Source: Sapria himalayana (lineage: Eukaryota; Streptophyta; Magnoliopsida; Malpighiales; Rafflesiaceae). From it: DNA of 64,000 nucleotides. Location of the stretch: contig JAREIK010002645.1 in the NCBI GenBank assembly GCA_029783825.1, positions 992,001 through 1,056,000 of the forward strand. The letters run 5' to 3'. The notes under the pieces are model-generated. The model was given only the letters and a program-made list of their open reading frames with translations, was not told where the DNA came from and did not search any database. This document shows, piece after piece, positions 1 through 12,616 of this stretch. The translations under genes were made by a program, and so were the position numbers. Position 1 is the first letter of the stretch. Each line of letters begins with the position of its first letter.

Positions 1-416
1 TAATAGTATTTTGACCATGAAATGTGAGACATTAATTAGAAAAATTTATCAAATCTTCCTATCATACTTCTCAATTTGTTTTGAGTAGGGATCTAATGAT
101 TGAATATATTTAGACATATGAGGATTTAATAAAGTTATGAACTTATGATTAGAATGAGATATAAGTATCTAATTATATTTTTTGATGATTGCTTGGGATA
201 TACTTTGATATATTTCTTTTAATGGTATATAATAAGTTTTTTTATTTTTTAGATTATTTATAAATTAAAAAAAATTTAATTTGATAAAAATATAAAATTA
301 AGAAGTGATAAAGTATTAGAATATATATCAAAATAATTTAATACATATTATATTGATAATAATATTATATATCAAATTTTCTATGCTAGCATATTACAAC
401 AAAATTGGGATACTAT
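1..416 (+). mobile_element. Ty1/copia copy 1, integrase-side fragment
   Basis: AT-rich sequence that aligns by eye with 9,720-10,060 (shared phrases such as agacatatgag-aattta and tatatatcaaattt). In the second copy this is followed by a degenerate copia integrase motif (TPQQN near 10,040). No open frame survives. The fragment is cut at 416 by the small GC-rich element 417-765, and the copia coding similarity resumes after it. Confidence 0.55.
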
Positions 417-765
417 TAGAGGTGTCTAGTGGGTCGGGCGGTAGTAACATGACATTGAGTGACTAGAATTGTGACTGGAATAGGTGTGAGGTAGCACGAG
501 ACACAACTTGGGCTTGTTCTACATGCGGCGAAATATGTAGCACAACTCAACATGCCAACTCATGCGAGTTGATTTTGGCTCGACTAGCTAATCCTTGTTG
601 GCCTGGACGTGACTACGGCTAGCATGAACATCACTTAGGCTAGCCTAGAAGAACCTAGGCTAACTTGGGTTTGAGCCATGCCTAGTGTGTGGGCATGTCA
701 AGTTTGGAATGATTTGACTTGGCATGTCACAAGTATTTTTGCTTGACATGGTGGTCTGGTTGGGT
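417..765. mobile_element. Degenerate hAT-type MITE inserted in copia copy 1
   Basis: Starts with TAGAGGTGTC, the terminus of the perfect MITEs at 12,195, 47,136 and 59,148, followed by a GC-richer interior full of ggcta/tggcctgg words. The right terminus is eroded and no target duplication can be read. The right limit comes from where copia similarity resumes (gaaagaaaacaag-like text near 765). The interior around 541-720 resembles, in reverse orientation, the relic at 46,360-46,600. Confidence 0.55.
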
Positions 766-2290
766 CAAAAGAAAACAAGATGTGGTTGCCTAACACAGTC
801 TCTGACACTTTTAATTAGAAAGAGCATTTCAAAATATTTTTTGAGAGAGAATTTTAATTGCAATCTACCTCATAAATTGATATTATATTCTCTTATTTTT
901 TATTATATTTTCTTTCAAATCCTACATCTCAAAAAGATGTTATTTAGTTTTTCTTATAAAATTTTTGGATTTATTTATTTTGTTTTCGATTGCTCTTCAT
1001 GATGAGATGAAATAGAATGTTGGGTCTTTGTTGTACTTTTATTGGATACTCTAATATTCAAAAAGAGTACAAGTGATTCTCACTAGAGACTGATATAATT
1101 TTAATGAGTGTATATATTATTTTTTTTGAGCATGATTTATTTTTTAATTAGTTTAGAAAAATTATAAATCAAGATATTGCTCATGAGCCCATTATCTTTT
1201 CTTATTTAACTATAACTCTGCCTCGACCATCCGTTAGTAAAAAGTTATTTATTAGTTGTATTTAATCATGTTGGTATTGAGTATGATATTTCTCACATAA
1301 AGTCATAATAATTATCAATAAATTCATATCATATTAAGTTTATAGAAAGTGAGACTTCCCTAGTAAAGAAATCTCATTTAGATCTAGATGACTTAATATT
1401 ACAAGAATCTATACTAGTATACTCATTGTGTTGGTAACTAAGACATTCAATCATATGGGACTTGGGGTCTATATCAAGAGACAGAGACATGCCCAATTTG
1501 ATTAGAGTAGATAAGTGCATACCGAGGAGCTAGACGATCGATCCTGTAGCTAGTTTACCTTTTAATCCCTCTTTAGAAGGGGCAAATGAGTTGTACATGA
1601 TACCTAATTTCATATATTTTATTGTATTTTTGTCTTATGTTTTTATTATTATTTTTGATGATACTAGTATACTCAAATTTTTTTATAAGTCATTATCTCA
1701 GTTAGGATGATGTTAGACTCTGATATATGAGATATATTTTCTTCACAGTAATGAGACTCTAGAATTAATAATACAATATTTGGGAAGGTATTTTTGTAGT
1801 TGTAGGTGTGTGTTTTCTATGAAGATAAGTTTATGTGAGAAGGTAGATTGGCTTAAGATGAGATTAATGTTGATGGGATACATTCATATATTTGATAGAT
1901 TATTAGGACACTATTTTTTGGCGGCTAAGATAATTTAATATGTATTCTTATTTTTTTTATAGCATCTTATAGTTGGAGTATATATCATCTAGATATGAAT
2001 AATATTTATTCATTATGATCTTGATGAGAATGTGTATATGGAGTAGCTATCAAAGTTTTGAGTAGTATAGTCAGGTATAGTTTGTAGATCGTGGAAGGAA
2101 TTGTATGATCTTCAGTAGTTATTGAGAGTTTGATTTATGAGATTTTAATAAGTAGTTATTTGTTTTAAATAACACAAGTGTGTTATTGATTTTTTTTTTC
2201 AAAGGAGTCATGATTTTAGAATGATTTTGTTGTTTTTTTATGTTGATATTTTAATTATGAAAATTGAAATGTTACATCAATGAGTTATTA
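766..2290 (+). pseudogene. Ty1/copia pol remnant, copy 1 (integrase C-term to RT)
   Basis: Broken in all frames. Pieced translation shows a copia-like lead into reverse transcriptase (HSNETLEL near 1,750, then CRCVFSMK near 1,805), and the RT catalytic box at 2,239-2,250 reads YVDI where the family has YVDD, so a catalytic aspartate is lost. The order matches copy 2 at 9.7-11.7 kb. RNase H is not seen. Evidence is frame-by-frame reading of conserved copia motifs; the lineage is not assigned. Confidence 0.7.
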
Positions 2291-3308
2291 CTCTCATCAA
2301 TAATTCATATAGTTCATACTAGTTTCTATGTGTAATCTTTTACTTCTCAAATCATATAGAATTTTTTTTCAGTATTTAATCATATTCAAGATTTTCTTCT
2401 TCGAGTAGTACTTTGAGTTATCATGTCTTTATTTGACTTATTTATCTCCAAAGTCATGATAATGATAAAAGTCACAATATTATCGTTCTCTCTAATTTTT
2501 TTCTCATTTTTTTAGATTCTCTAGAATCTTTATTTTAGTAAAGTTTTTTTTTATTATTTCAACATCTATTAGTTTGGATTTTGTCTCTATTTCCACTATT
2601 TGTGTAGTCTTCAAATTTTCTACATTATTTTCTTCGTATAAATATAAATTATAATGAGAATTTAGGTATTTTAATTTGTTTTTTTACCTCTTATGAGTAT
2701 TCTATTTATAGTCTCCTGAAGTTATGACTTTAAAAAATATCATGACTTTGTAATAGTCATCCTCATTAATCTTTGCATTGTCACTTTCATAATTTTCAAT
2801 TTCATCTTCCACGTTAGCTTACTCATCTTTGTTCGGTCAATAGTATTCTACAAAATTTTTTCATATAAAGTTCACCATTTGTTACATTGTTGTGTAGAGG
2901 AGGTTATGTAATCTTAAACAAATTATTTCATCATCAACTAGACTTTACAAGTCTTTGTAAATATTGAATTTTACTTGGTTTTTACCTATATGAAGAATAA
3001 ACTCTCTTCTTGATAATATCATTAACTAATATATCTTTAATACATCTTTAATAATATTATCTTTAATAATATTATCTTTAATAATATCATTAATTAATAA
3101 TTTTATTATAAAGGTTGAATTTTTTTGTTATTCAGTGGCCAAAAATAGCTATCACAAAACAAAAAAGTCTATGAGAAAAACAAATGCACTAACCTTAACT
3201 ATTATATCTTTAATAATATTATTAGTTATTTGGTTAATTGATTAGTCATTTGAAATAAGAGAGAGATTGAAGTGGTCTTGTCGAGATTTAATCTTTGTAC
3301 TATTGACA
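2291..3308. other. AT-rich stretch without genes; possible gypsy continuation
   Basis: No coding potential on either strand. Around 3,030-3,105 there is a short imperfect tandem repeat of atctttaataatatt. If the hAT element at 3,309-6,480 is removed, this DNA becomes contiguous with 6,481-8,390, so it may be the downstream part of the minus-strand gypsy remnant. That is inference from nesting, not from recognised domains. Confidence 0.4.
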
Positions 3309-6300
3309 TAGAGGTGTCAAACATGCATGGTATGGCCTGGCATGACATGAAACCCACAATGCACTGCTTGAATGGCCTGAGTTAGTCAGATTTGGGCTGA
3401 TTCATGTCAAGCCTTGTGGGTTTCATGCTGGGAAGTGCTGGGATGTTCTGTTTCGGCCAGTTCGGAATCAGGCTATTCCTAAATTTAAATATATTTTAAA
3501 ATTTAAATTTTAATAATAAATAAATTAATTAATTAATAAAATAAATTAATATAACAAAAAAACAAATTTACAATTATAAGTCACAACTGATAATTCAAAA
3601 AAATAATAATATAAATATTATACATTTCAAATGATTTTATTTTGTAGCATAATACATGTACGAATTACAAAATAATAAAACAAATTTGAAAGATAATATA
3701 TTAAAGATAAACTCATAAATATCAATTTTTTCAGCGTCTGAATAAATAAAGAATAAAATAATAATGAAAACTGTAAATTCAAATGATAAAAATCAATAGA
3801 CAACTAAAAAATGATCAATCTTGTATGCGTATGAAATATGAATATGATGGTATCACTAGTGGTAGGCCGTACACAACAGACTCAATCTTAGTTGTCATTA
3901 AAGTCTTATAAATCATTGTCAGTCATCAAATTCTCTGCTCTTGTTATAATTACATCACTATCTTGAATTTAAGCTTAAATTCTTTCAATCATTTATGCAT
4001 GCTAATGACTCAATAATATCTGGTCGTAATCTTGATTTTCTATCTAAAATTATATTCATTGTAACAGAAAAAATAGACTTTGATGCTACACTCGACCCCG
4101 GAGGAGTCCGTAGGTTTCTTGCCATCTTAGATAGTACGAGATATGTGGACTCAAATGATTTTTATTATTATAAAATATCAAGATTTTTGTTATCGGTATA
4201 TAATAAGATTGAGCAGAAATTTGTATTTAAGTACCGAGACAGCTCGCTCTTATTCGATTGTCCATCTCATCGTTTATCTCTTACTAACTAAATTAAAAAG
4301 TCATCATATTCGAATATACTATTTATCTCTGTACTCATAGTCTGACTACTACTAGCACAATATATTGTATCATATTATATAAACAGCTCTCAATTTCTCA
4401 TGAATTAATCTTTAAGGCTGGTGTTCTTTGTTCATATATAAGAATTTTTTTGTCAAAATATTCTCTATTTCTTTCATCTTAATCATAGGGTATATGCAGA
4501 TAGTTAGATAATAAAGAGATGAAATAGTGGATCAGTACTTTAAGTACTTGATTTTTATCTCCAGAACCATGTCATAAAATATCACATCATCTCTAACTTT
4601 CCTAAACATGCTAGTGTTACTAATGTTATATATGCACTTGAGTGCAATGCAAGTCGTGAGAGGTAAAACTAACGAATACATATTCGTTGTCAATAATAGG
4701 TTTATCACTCTTAATATTGACGTAGTTGGATATCATATGTTCGTATCCAACACATAACTCCATTATAAGATATGTGTAATTCTATTGATGTTTCATATTA
4801 GATTGAAATTTTTTCTTTAGACTCGCAGAGAAATAGAAACTACTAAACTCTTTTTGCATGCGAGACGTACAAAGAAATTTTAGTGAGTTATGTATATTTT
4901 ATAAAGTGGGAGAAATAATATTCATCCCCGCTTATACTGAGGTTAATGACATGACACATTTATTTAACTTGAAATATCTTTGATAATGATCCATCACTAA
5001 TAGTCCTAATAAACATGTTAATGACTACTTCATTATTAGATGTATTATTAAATGTGATACTAAATATTTTATTTTGAATATTATATTCTTTAAAGATTTT
5101 TATCATATACTCATAAATGGTCGGACCATCATGATAATGAAAATTTTTTAAGAATCTTAATATTTTTTTTATTTAGTATTTATTTAGAATCTATATAGTT
5201 AGCAGTAAGGTATGCATAAGATGCATCGTGACTAGTTCAGATATCAGATATCATAGACACAATGTCATTATATTCTTTAAATTCATTAATTATTATTATT
5301 TTTTTAAAATTATAATATTTTAATATATTATTCTTAGATGTGAACCAATACATCTTATAATATGTCGGCTAAAAATAAATCAGCATGACTGACAATCCTT
5401 GGATTTTTAAAAAATTTAATTAGAAGATTAATTATGGTGATCAGTTTGATTATGTATTTCTTCTCTAACTCATTGCAGTATATGAAGGGGGTAAATATAG
5501 TGGCTAAAATGGATCCAACCTTAAAGATCCAACCGTTGAGTTGAGTTTGCCTAGGAATTAATGTAAAATATAATTTTGGTGTATTGTTCGACTTTTCTCT
5601 CAAGGTGCCTAGTCACATATGAACTTTATAAATTAATATTTTTTTATAATATTTATATTATGTAGATTTATCATCGGTATCTTTAATATTTTTATTTTGT
5701 ATAATCTTAAAGTGAGTATAAACTATTAATTTTTTTCTAGTTTTTTATTTTTTAGATGTTTAGGTTGAGGTCATAGGAGAAGCTAAAGTCTCAGGGATTT
5801 TGGGCTTTTCCGTAGGATTATTATTATTTATATTAAAATTTTTTATGTTAATGTTAATTTTATTATTATCATTATAATTATTATTTATTATTTTTATTAG
5901 TTTAATAATTATATTCTAAATTATGTTTTTTAAATTAAATAATAAAATAATATTAAATTATTAACTAAAATACAAATAAAAAAATTAAACAAAATAAAAA
6001 AAATAATACTAGTAAAACGTAAAATTTTATTTGATTGTTGATGTGCATAGTTCGATAATCATTATTCGCATTGCATCTGTACCAGAGTCCTGAAAATTTT
6101 TATTTGATTTTTTTTTTAATTATTTTTGGGGCAGAATCCGGACGGCCATCATATTTCTTTCCATAGTCGTTTGGGTTCTAGAAGCTTCAGTTTATGGGCT
6201 TGGGCTCAAGCTGAGCCCGACATTTAGGCGGTTGGGTTCATGTCGCATCTGAACACCACCCTAAAATTTGGCTATCCGAGGCATGGTTTGGGTCATGCTG

Positions 6301-6480
6301 ATGAACTATACCTTCGGGCTAGGCAACTGGGTCGAGTTTGGCCTGGCACTAGGCTTGGGTGAACTCGGTACGTCACAATATGAACCATGCCAAGGGTCAG
6401 TCCGGTACGGGTCCAAGCATGACTCAGTCAGGCTATGTCTCGGGCCTGACCCGTGATACCTGGCTCACTTGACACCTCTA
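3309..6480. mobile_element. hAT-superfamily element with TAGAGGTGTCAA ends
   Basis: Termini are TAGAGGTGTCAA at 3,309 and its complement TTGACACCTCTA ending at 6,480. GC-richer subterminal zones (about 3,310-3,475 and 6,130-6,480) enclose AT-rich DNA with a decayed hAT transposase. The left flank reads tactattgaca and the right flank tactatattgaca, an imperfect version of a target duplication. The ends match those of the short MITEs in this window, which makes this a candidate decayed autonomous relative. Confidence 0.75.
3850..5290 (-). pseudogene. Degenerate hAT transposase
   Basis: Several frameshifts and stops. On the minus strand, a segment near 5,260-5,110 reads like the hAT catalytic core entry (SMISDI.TSHDASYAYLTA followed by NYIDSK), and a segment near 4,130-3,990 reads like the C-terminal hAT dimerisation domain (VASKSIFSV, then ILDRKSRLRPDIIESLAC). 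Both are in the order expected for RICESLEEPER-like plant hAT transposases. A zinc-finger BED domain is not recognised. It cannot encode active protein. Confidence 0.75.
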
Positions 6481-7693
6481 TACTATATTGACAAAAAATA
6501 TCAAATTGATACTCAATTCTAAATTGCTTAGCATCTTCCGGAATGTGTGCTTAACAATTCTAAATTTCTTCAACTATTTATGGTATTATTTATAAAATTC
6601 ATATAATTCGGCATTTGAGATAATATTTTGGAAAAAAGGATATTTACTTTTAATTTTCAAAAAATATTGAAAAACATATTAATTTGTTAATCTAATTTCT
6701 CTTTCCTAAAACTTTATCAAAAATGAAGATTTAGTGAAAATTTATCTTAAACATCATTATCCTTTATATATTTTTTTCATTGCTTTGGTTAATCTCAAAA
6801 TATTCTTCTATTTATCCTTCTTTATCAATTCATCTATCATAACTGGGTGTAAGAGTTAGGCATGTTGATCACTGGGTGTCATAGCTTCGAAAAATATCAT
6901 GACATTGAGCAACTTAGCATTTGAAAGAATGATGGGAATCATGATTTTTCAAAAGTTATAGTGTTGTTAGTTCCAACTCACTTTGTTTCAGCTTCTTCTA
7001 ATTAGTGCTCTTCTAGCTCTGTCACTTCAAAGTTTAATGGACACGTACTTTCTCATGTTTGTCTAAATATCACTTAATTGCTTACCAACACTCTTCTTTT
7101 TTATCAATAGTACTAATTTTCTTATTTGATTTTATGCCCATGTGCCAAATACTTATGCCGTGCTTGGCATAGTATGCGGGCCGAAAAGCTTCGGTCCGTC
7201 ATGGCACGGGCTCAAGCATTACACTTTAGTGTGCGTGATGTGCCAGGCTTTGGGTCTGGCCAGCCCGGCCTGACCTGTTTGACACATATAGTCTCAAGCC
7301 TCTTTATATATAAGTTATTTTTTTCTTCATCTTGGTTAGTAATATAATCAACTTAATATTGATAGAAGATTTTTTTTTTCTTTTGAATGTTGATAAATAA
7401 AACTTGATCCTAATTGAATGTTGTACCATATCGAATTATTTCTAAATTTTTTTGGGATTTATTTAACATTTTGCTACCTACCTTTCTAACTTCTATATAA
7501 ATTTTTTTTTGTGATTTTTCATATTAAAATGGTATTGTGTGTAGATATTAGTATTGGGTCAATACATATGCTCTTTGATTTATAACTCATTAGCTTCCTC
7601 CACTTGAAAAATATGGTCGAAGTTCATCATTTATTGATGTTGCAAAATTTTGATTTTTCCTATTTTTTTTTATTTCTTTTCTTGGGCTTCTAG
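6481..7693. other. Gene-free AT-rich stretch with a small GC-rich MITE relic
   Basis: Mostly AT-rich with no open frame. A GC-rich island at about 7,135-7,290 (gccgtgcttggcatag ... cagcccggcctgacctg, then tttgacacatata) resembles the interior and right end of the TAGAGGTGTCAA MITEs but has lost its termini. The short open frame over this island is a composition artefact. Confidence 0.5.
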
Positions 7694-8390
7694 TTACTTA
7701 AGAAAAACTTTTCGCTTTACTTTCATAGTTGTAAATTTGTCCAACTCAATATGAATACTTGTTTTCTCTAAAAAATAGAATCGTTCAAAGTTTAATAGTT
7801 GTTTATTTGCTAACTCTTCAAATAAATAATATATTTTTTTGAATGACTTGTTCATTATCGATTCATAATAGGCCTCATCAATTGTGTATCTTATCATGTA
7901 GTTCAATATATTGTAGAAGGTTGAACTTGGAACCACAACACAAATTCTTGTCGAGGATATCTCTTCAACAATTTCTTAAAATGTTCTTAGGTTTCATACT
8001 TGATCTCTAACTTCTGATAGTATTAGCTTATCCCATACTGTAACTGTGAGATGATTTGAGATGAAAAATAACTTTGTAAGGAATAATTTCACAAAATTTT
8101 TCAAACTCTCAATCAAACATTGAGATAAATGTTGGAATCAATTTCATGATTTATTTCTAAAATAAATATGAATAAATGTAACTTGATAGCATATGAGTTA
8201 ATTCTATTCATTTTAATTATATTGCATAATTTTAAAGTTATTGTGACATGGTCATTTAAATTATCTGATATCCTCTTACTATATTGATATTGCTGAATCA
8301 TCGCTATAGAACTCAATTTTAACTCAAAGTAATTGCTTTCAACTAGTTGCATTTGAATTATAGAGTAGTTGTCCATTATAGTTTGCCATC
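7694..8390 (-). pseudogene. Ty3/gypsy gag remnant (Athila-like)
   Basis: Two minus-strand open pieces with a decayed join line up with plant gypsy gag. The upstream piece (8,376-8,113) has a NYFELKLSSIAMIQQ-type start followed by an LCNIIKMN..SYAIKLHLF segment; the link near 8,000-7,940 reads HFKKLLKRYP in another frame; the downstream piece (7,936-7,694) carries TFYN..., DEAYYESIMNKS and YYLFEELANKQ. These are the retrotrans_gag landmarks of Athila-type elements. Protease and pol are not recognised nearby; the frame is broken. Confidence 0.75.
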
Positions 8391-8639
8391 ATAATTGGCC
8401 ATCAATAATCTCGTATGGTATGGTGTTAATTGACTATTGGATAACTTACCTCTTGCCACCTTATGCTTATTTATTGTTGTTAGTTTCATTCATCTACTTT
8501 TTCTCAGTCTTGTCTCAATTATTCTACTTGTATTATTAATTTTTGGATTTAAATGTATTAGCTTATTCCTAAAGTTTCCGCTCATAAAATTGTGGCTAAA
8601 AAAACAAACTAAATCACAAATACAAAAATAAAACATAAG

Positions 8640-9580
8640 ACAAGCTATATAAATCAAAGCATATTAAATAAGATATTAGATATCATTATCTAAACTACTA
8701 AAAATAAAATTGTTTTTTTCAAGATTAGTTACATCAACTAAAGTAGACTAATCAAACTACTTAATCTTGACAATGGTACCAAAGATTTAATGTAAATTTG
8801 TTATAATGCTTAATTTTTTAGGATTAGGTATTATTCCGTAAGGTAATTGTGCAAGGATCTTTCTTTCAATATAGGTACATAGTATATGAGTTATATAAAT
8901 AGTAAAATGAATATTCATTCAAATATTGATATCACATGTATTGTTTAAGTAGAATGTTCAACCATTCTTTAGTCAACTATTTCTCTAACCAAAAAGATAA
9001 AATTGGATTTTTTGTATGATTTTTAGATGTTAGGATTGATCTATTTTATTATATTTATTATATCAAATTTTTTAGTTGTTAGTGTGGAAGATTACACAAC
9101 GAATGTTATAGTATTGTAAGCATGCACTAGTACTTACTTGTATACAAGGTAGTTATCACTTATTGGAGCTTCTCCAACGATGATGCCTTTGTGACTCTCC
9201 TCTTAGTATTTATCACTATAATAACAAAGCATCACTACTCGAATGCTAATCACAAGTTTATACCTTTTAGATAATTTTTTAATTATTCTTAATTGTTATT
9301 TTGTATTTATATTCTTATTTTTTGATCTCATGCGTCAAAAAATAAACAAACTGATATGATATTAAAAGTATTTATATTTTCAACTTTATAAGTATTACAC
9401 TCATGATAATTATGATATGTATTTTTTCGAACTCATCTGTAATAATCATATAATAGAAAGTAGCTTGTAGGGTTATTATAATTTTGTGTCAATTCTACCC
9501 ATGTATATATATCATAGTTTACTTGTCACCATCCATCACGATGACTCATAACTTACACACTAAAGTTAAAACCCTATAGA
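8640..9580 (-). repeat. R1 LTR-like repeat, reverse copy
   Basis: Reverse-oriented, degenerate copy of the repeat seen at 32.6-34.1, 39.8-41.2, 42.1-42.9, 50.9-51.4 and 52.2-53.0 kb, and similar in the same orientation to 37.6-38.8 kb. It lies just upstream, on the minus strand, of the gag remnant 8,390-7,694, as a 5' LTR would. Boundaries are approximate. Confidence 0.5.
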
Positions 9581-9699
9581 TTTATAATGATATTAGACTT
9601 GTTACTCATGCATTTTTAGCTTGAGCATTCATCATTGGCTAAATTGATAATATTTTATGTTAATCTTAGAAATATTTTATCCTAATCTTAGGAAAGCTT

Positions 9700-11700
9700 T
9701 TCAGAACTTCCTTGCATAAATGTTAGTTTAGTTTGAGTAGGAGCTTATTCATTATTATATATTCAGACATATGAGAATTTAGTAGAGATAGAATCAGAGA
9801 TTAATTTAGTTATTTCATTATTTTTATTAATGAATGCTTGAAATACATATGAATATATCTATTTTGTAATAAATCATAAGTTCTTTTTATTCTTTAGATA
9901 TTTCACAAAATAATCAAAATTTAATTCAATAAAAATATTAAAAAACAAAGAAATGTTAATACATTAAAATATATTCAGATTAATTTAGTACATATTTTAT
10001 GAATTATGATATTATATATCAAATTTTATAAGCCGATACACCCCAACAAAATAGAGTGATTGAAATGAATAATAAACATCTAATTGAGATAATTTGAATA
10101 TTTTTACTTAGAAAGTGTATTTTAAATTTTTTTTTGCGGAGATATAGTTTTAATCAAAATCAACCTTATCTATCATATAGCTTTTTTTGTTATTTTTTAA
10201 TGTATACTATTTTAGATTCCATATTTCAGAGTGAGATTATTTAGTTTGTATTGTAGAATCTTTTGAATGCATTTATTTTGTCCACTAAGATGAGACAAAC
10301 TAGCTCACAAAGCTTTGAAATGTGTTTTTCTTGAAAATGCGAGTACTTTAAAATTGTATAGATGTTTCTTATCAGAAATTATTATAATTTTAGTGAGTAC
10401 AAATATTATTTTTTTGATTATATTTTATTCATCAATGAGCCTGAGCATAATATAAATCTAGATATCTTACATAAATTTATTATCTTTCCTTTCTTACTTA
10501 TAGTTCTGGCTAAACTATCATTTGGTAAAGAAAATCATCTATCAACATCATTTGATTGAGTTAGTATTTAATATGATATTATTTCTAATAAATCATTATA
10601 TCTACCAATAAATTTTGATCATAATGAATTAGGAAAGAGTGAGATTTTTCGAGAATAAATCTTTTGGGTTTTGAGTAGCTATCAAAATTTTGAGTAATAT
10701 AGTCAGGTGTAGCTTACAAATTACAAAAAATATTGTTTGATCTAAAATAATTACCAATAGCTTGATTTATGAGATTTTCATAGATAATTACTTTGTTTGG
10801 GTTATATAAGTATATAATTGATTATTCTTTTTTTTTTCTGTTGGAGGAATCTTGATGGCCTAATTTTATTGCGGATTATCTATATTGATGATATTTTGAT
10901 TATGAGAGATAATGAGTTAGGAATCACACAATTTATTTTATGATAAAGTATATTTAGATATAATTTTAGATAAAGTATTTTGTGAGGCTTAAATATTTTC
11001 TTGATATATAAGTGATTTATTTTATGAGAGATATTATATTATCATAAAAGAGATATTTACTAGATATTTTTATATATGTTGGACTTTTTGGTTATGTTTT
11101 AGATATTGATTTTATTTCTAATACGATGCCTCCAATTGAATTTACTATTTATAAGAAAATAATTGGAAAGATAAGTTATTTGAATATGATTTGATCCGAT
11201 ATAATATGCTTAATCACTATAATTAATTATTTTAAAAATTTTTTTTGATAGGTTCACCTTAATACAACTTTTCATATATTAAGATAGGTGAATAAATCTC
11301 CAAGATTTGAAATCTCTTGTAGTGATTATGAATATTTATAGTTAATTTGATATTCCTATTTGAGTAAGGTACTAACATTCACCAAGAAAAGATTAATGAC
11401 ATGATTTTGTATTTTTTTTGAAGATAATCTTATTTCTTAAAAAAATAAGAGGTAAATAGTTGTTTCGAGATCTAGTGCTAAAGCATGGTTCAGAGCAATG
11501 ATGATAGACACTTTTGAAATACTTTGGATGCGGTACCTACTATAGGAGATTGAGTATCATTTCATTTCATTCACTATCATTTATCATAACAGTCAGATAA
11601 TGAGAAATATAATTTCAAATATTATATTTAACAAGCATACGAAGAATATCAAGACGACTTGCTTCTTTCTCACAAAGGCTTCATGAGATTTTATCTTAAT
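9700..11700 (+). pseudogene. Ty1/copia pol remnant, copy 2 (integrase, RT, RNase H)
   Basis: Relative of copy 1 but longer. In order: a degenerate integrase end (TPQQN near 10,040; KHLIEI near 10,075), a linker region, RT with an intact-looking YIDD box at 10,881-10,892, LKYFL near 10,990, MPPIEFTI near 11,125 with GKISYL downstream, and the RNase H landmark SRSSAKA.FRAM near 11,467. Many stops and frameshifts. No LTRs recognised. Confidence 0.75.
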
Positions 11701-12186
11701 TTTTTTTCATTCAAGTTCAATATCAAGACGACCAGCTTGATGTGAGTATTGTGATTTTATTTAGTTTTTATATTTTCTTTTATGTTATTTGATGAGAATA
11801 CCTAACACGTGGGTTATACTAATCATTTTTGCTTATTTTATAATAATATCTAGTATTTTTTTTCTACATTTTAACATGTAACAAATATCATAACAAAATT
11901 TTTAAAAACAAGGGATTTATATTTTGGTGTATCAACTACAAAATAATTTAAAAATATATTTTTTCAAAATAAAAAAAATTTATCAAAATAAAAAATTATT
12001 AAGTTTTAGTGCACTAAAATGTATCGAGTCCATTTTGTTTCCATAAAAGTAAAAAAAATAAAATCTAAAATAGTAGTTTTCAAAGTCAAAACTACCTTTT
12101 GATTTGAAAAATAATCTACCAAAAAATGAAAATCGCTTTTGATTCCAAAACTAATTTCTTTTCCAAAAAATGGAAAATATAAATCA
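11701..12186. other. AT-rich stretch, no gene seen
   Basis: Low-complexity AT-rich DNA with poly-A/T runs. No open frame with family resemblance on either strand. It forms the target region of the MITE at 12,195. Confidence 0.6.
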
Positions 12187-12591
12187 GTTTTAGTTAGAGG
12201 TGTCAATCGGGCCGGGCCGATTGACACCTCGGCACTGTATCGTGCGAGGTGTCAATGTCGAGGCCAACCGGGGCTCGTGCCGTGCCTGGCCTGGCACGGT
12301 ATCGTGGCACATTTGTTCGGTACCTCAGCACGAGCCAATGGCCAAGAAACATTTTTTTTTAAATTAGGGTTTGGCGCTCGGCGGCCCTCAGCCGAACCCC
12401 TAATTTTTTTTATATTAGGGGTTCGGCCCTGTCGGGCCGAATCCGACGGATTCGTGCCACGGGCCCTTTCTGGGCTGACTTCCATAGAACCGTGCAGGGC
12501 CTGGCCCGGTACGAAAGCATGGTCGGACTAGCTAAAAATGGGCCGGCATGGCCTGGCATGGCACGTCCCGTTTGACACCTCTAGTTTTAGT
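12187..12591. mobile_element. hAT-type MITE with 8-bp target duplication GTTTTAGT
   Basis: The element proper is 12,195-12,583 (389 bp). It begins TAGAGGTGTCAA, ends TTGACACCTCTA, and is flanked by exact GTTTTAGT copies at 12,187-12,194 and 12,584-12,591. Interior is GC-rich (gggccgggcc, gcacggtatcgtg). The left end is unusual: the terminal motif is repeated as an inverted copy ending at 12,230 and as a direct copy at 12,246-12,255. It does not encode a transposase; open frames across it are compositional. Confidence 0.92.
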
Positions 12592-12616
12592 ATTGAAAAG
12601 CAATTTTTGAAAAAAC

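Noticed and set aside
3995..4291. 98-codon plus-strand open frame
   Set aside because: It is the antisense shadow of the hAT dimerisation domain remnant on the minus strand.
8437..8631. Small membrane protein
   Set aside because: Hydrophobicity is explained by T-rich DNA; there are no neighbours, conserved motif or gene-like composition.
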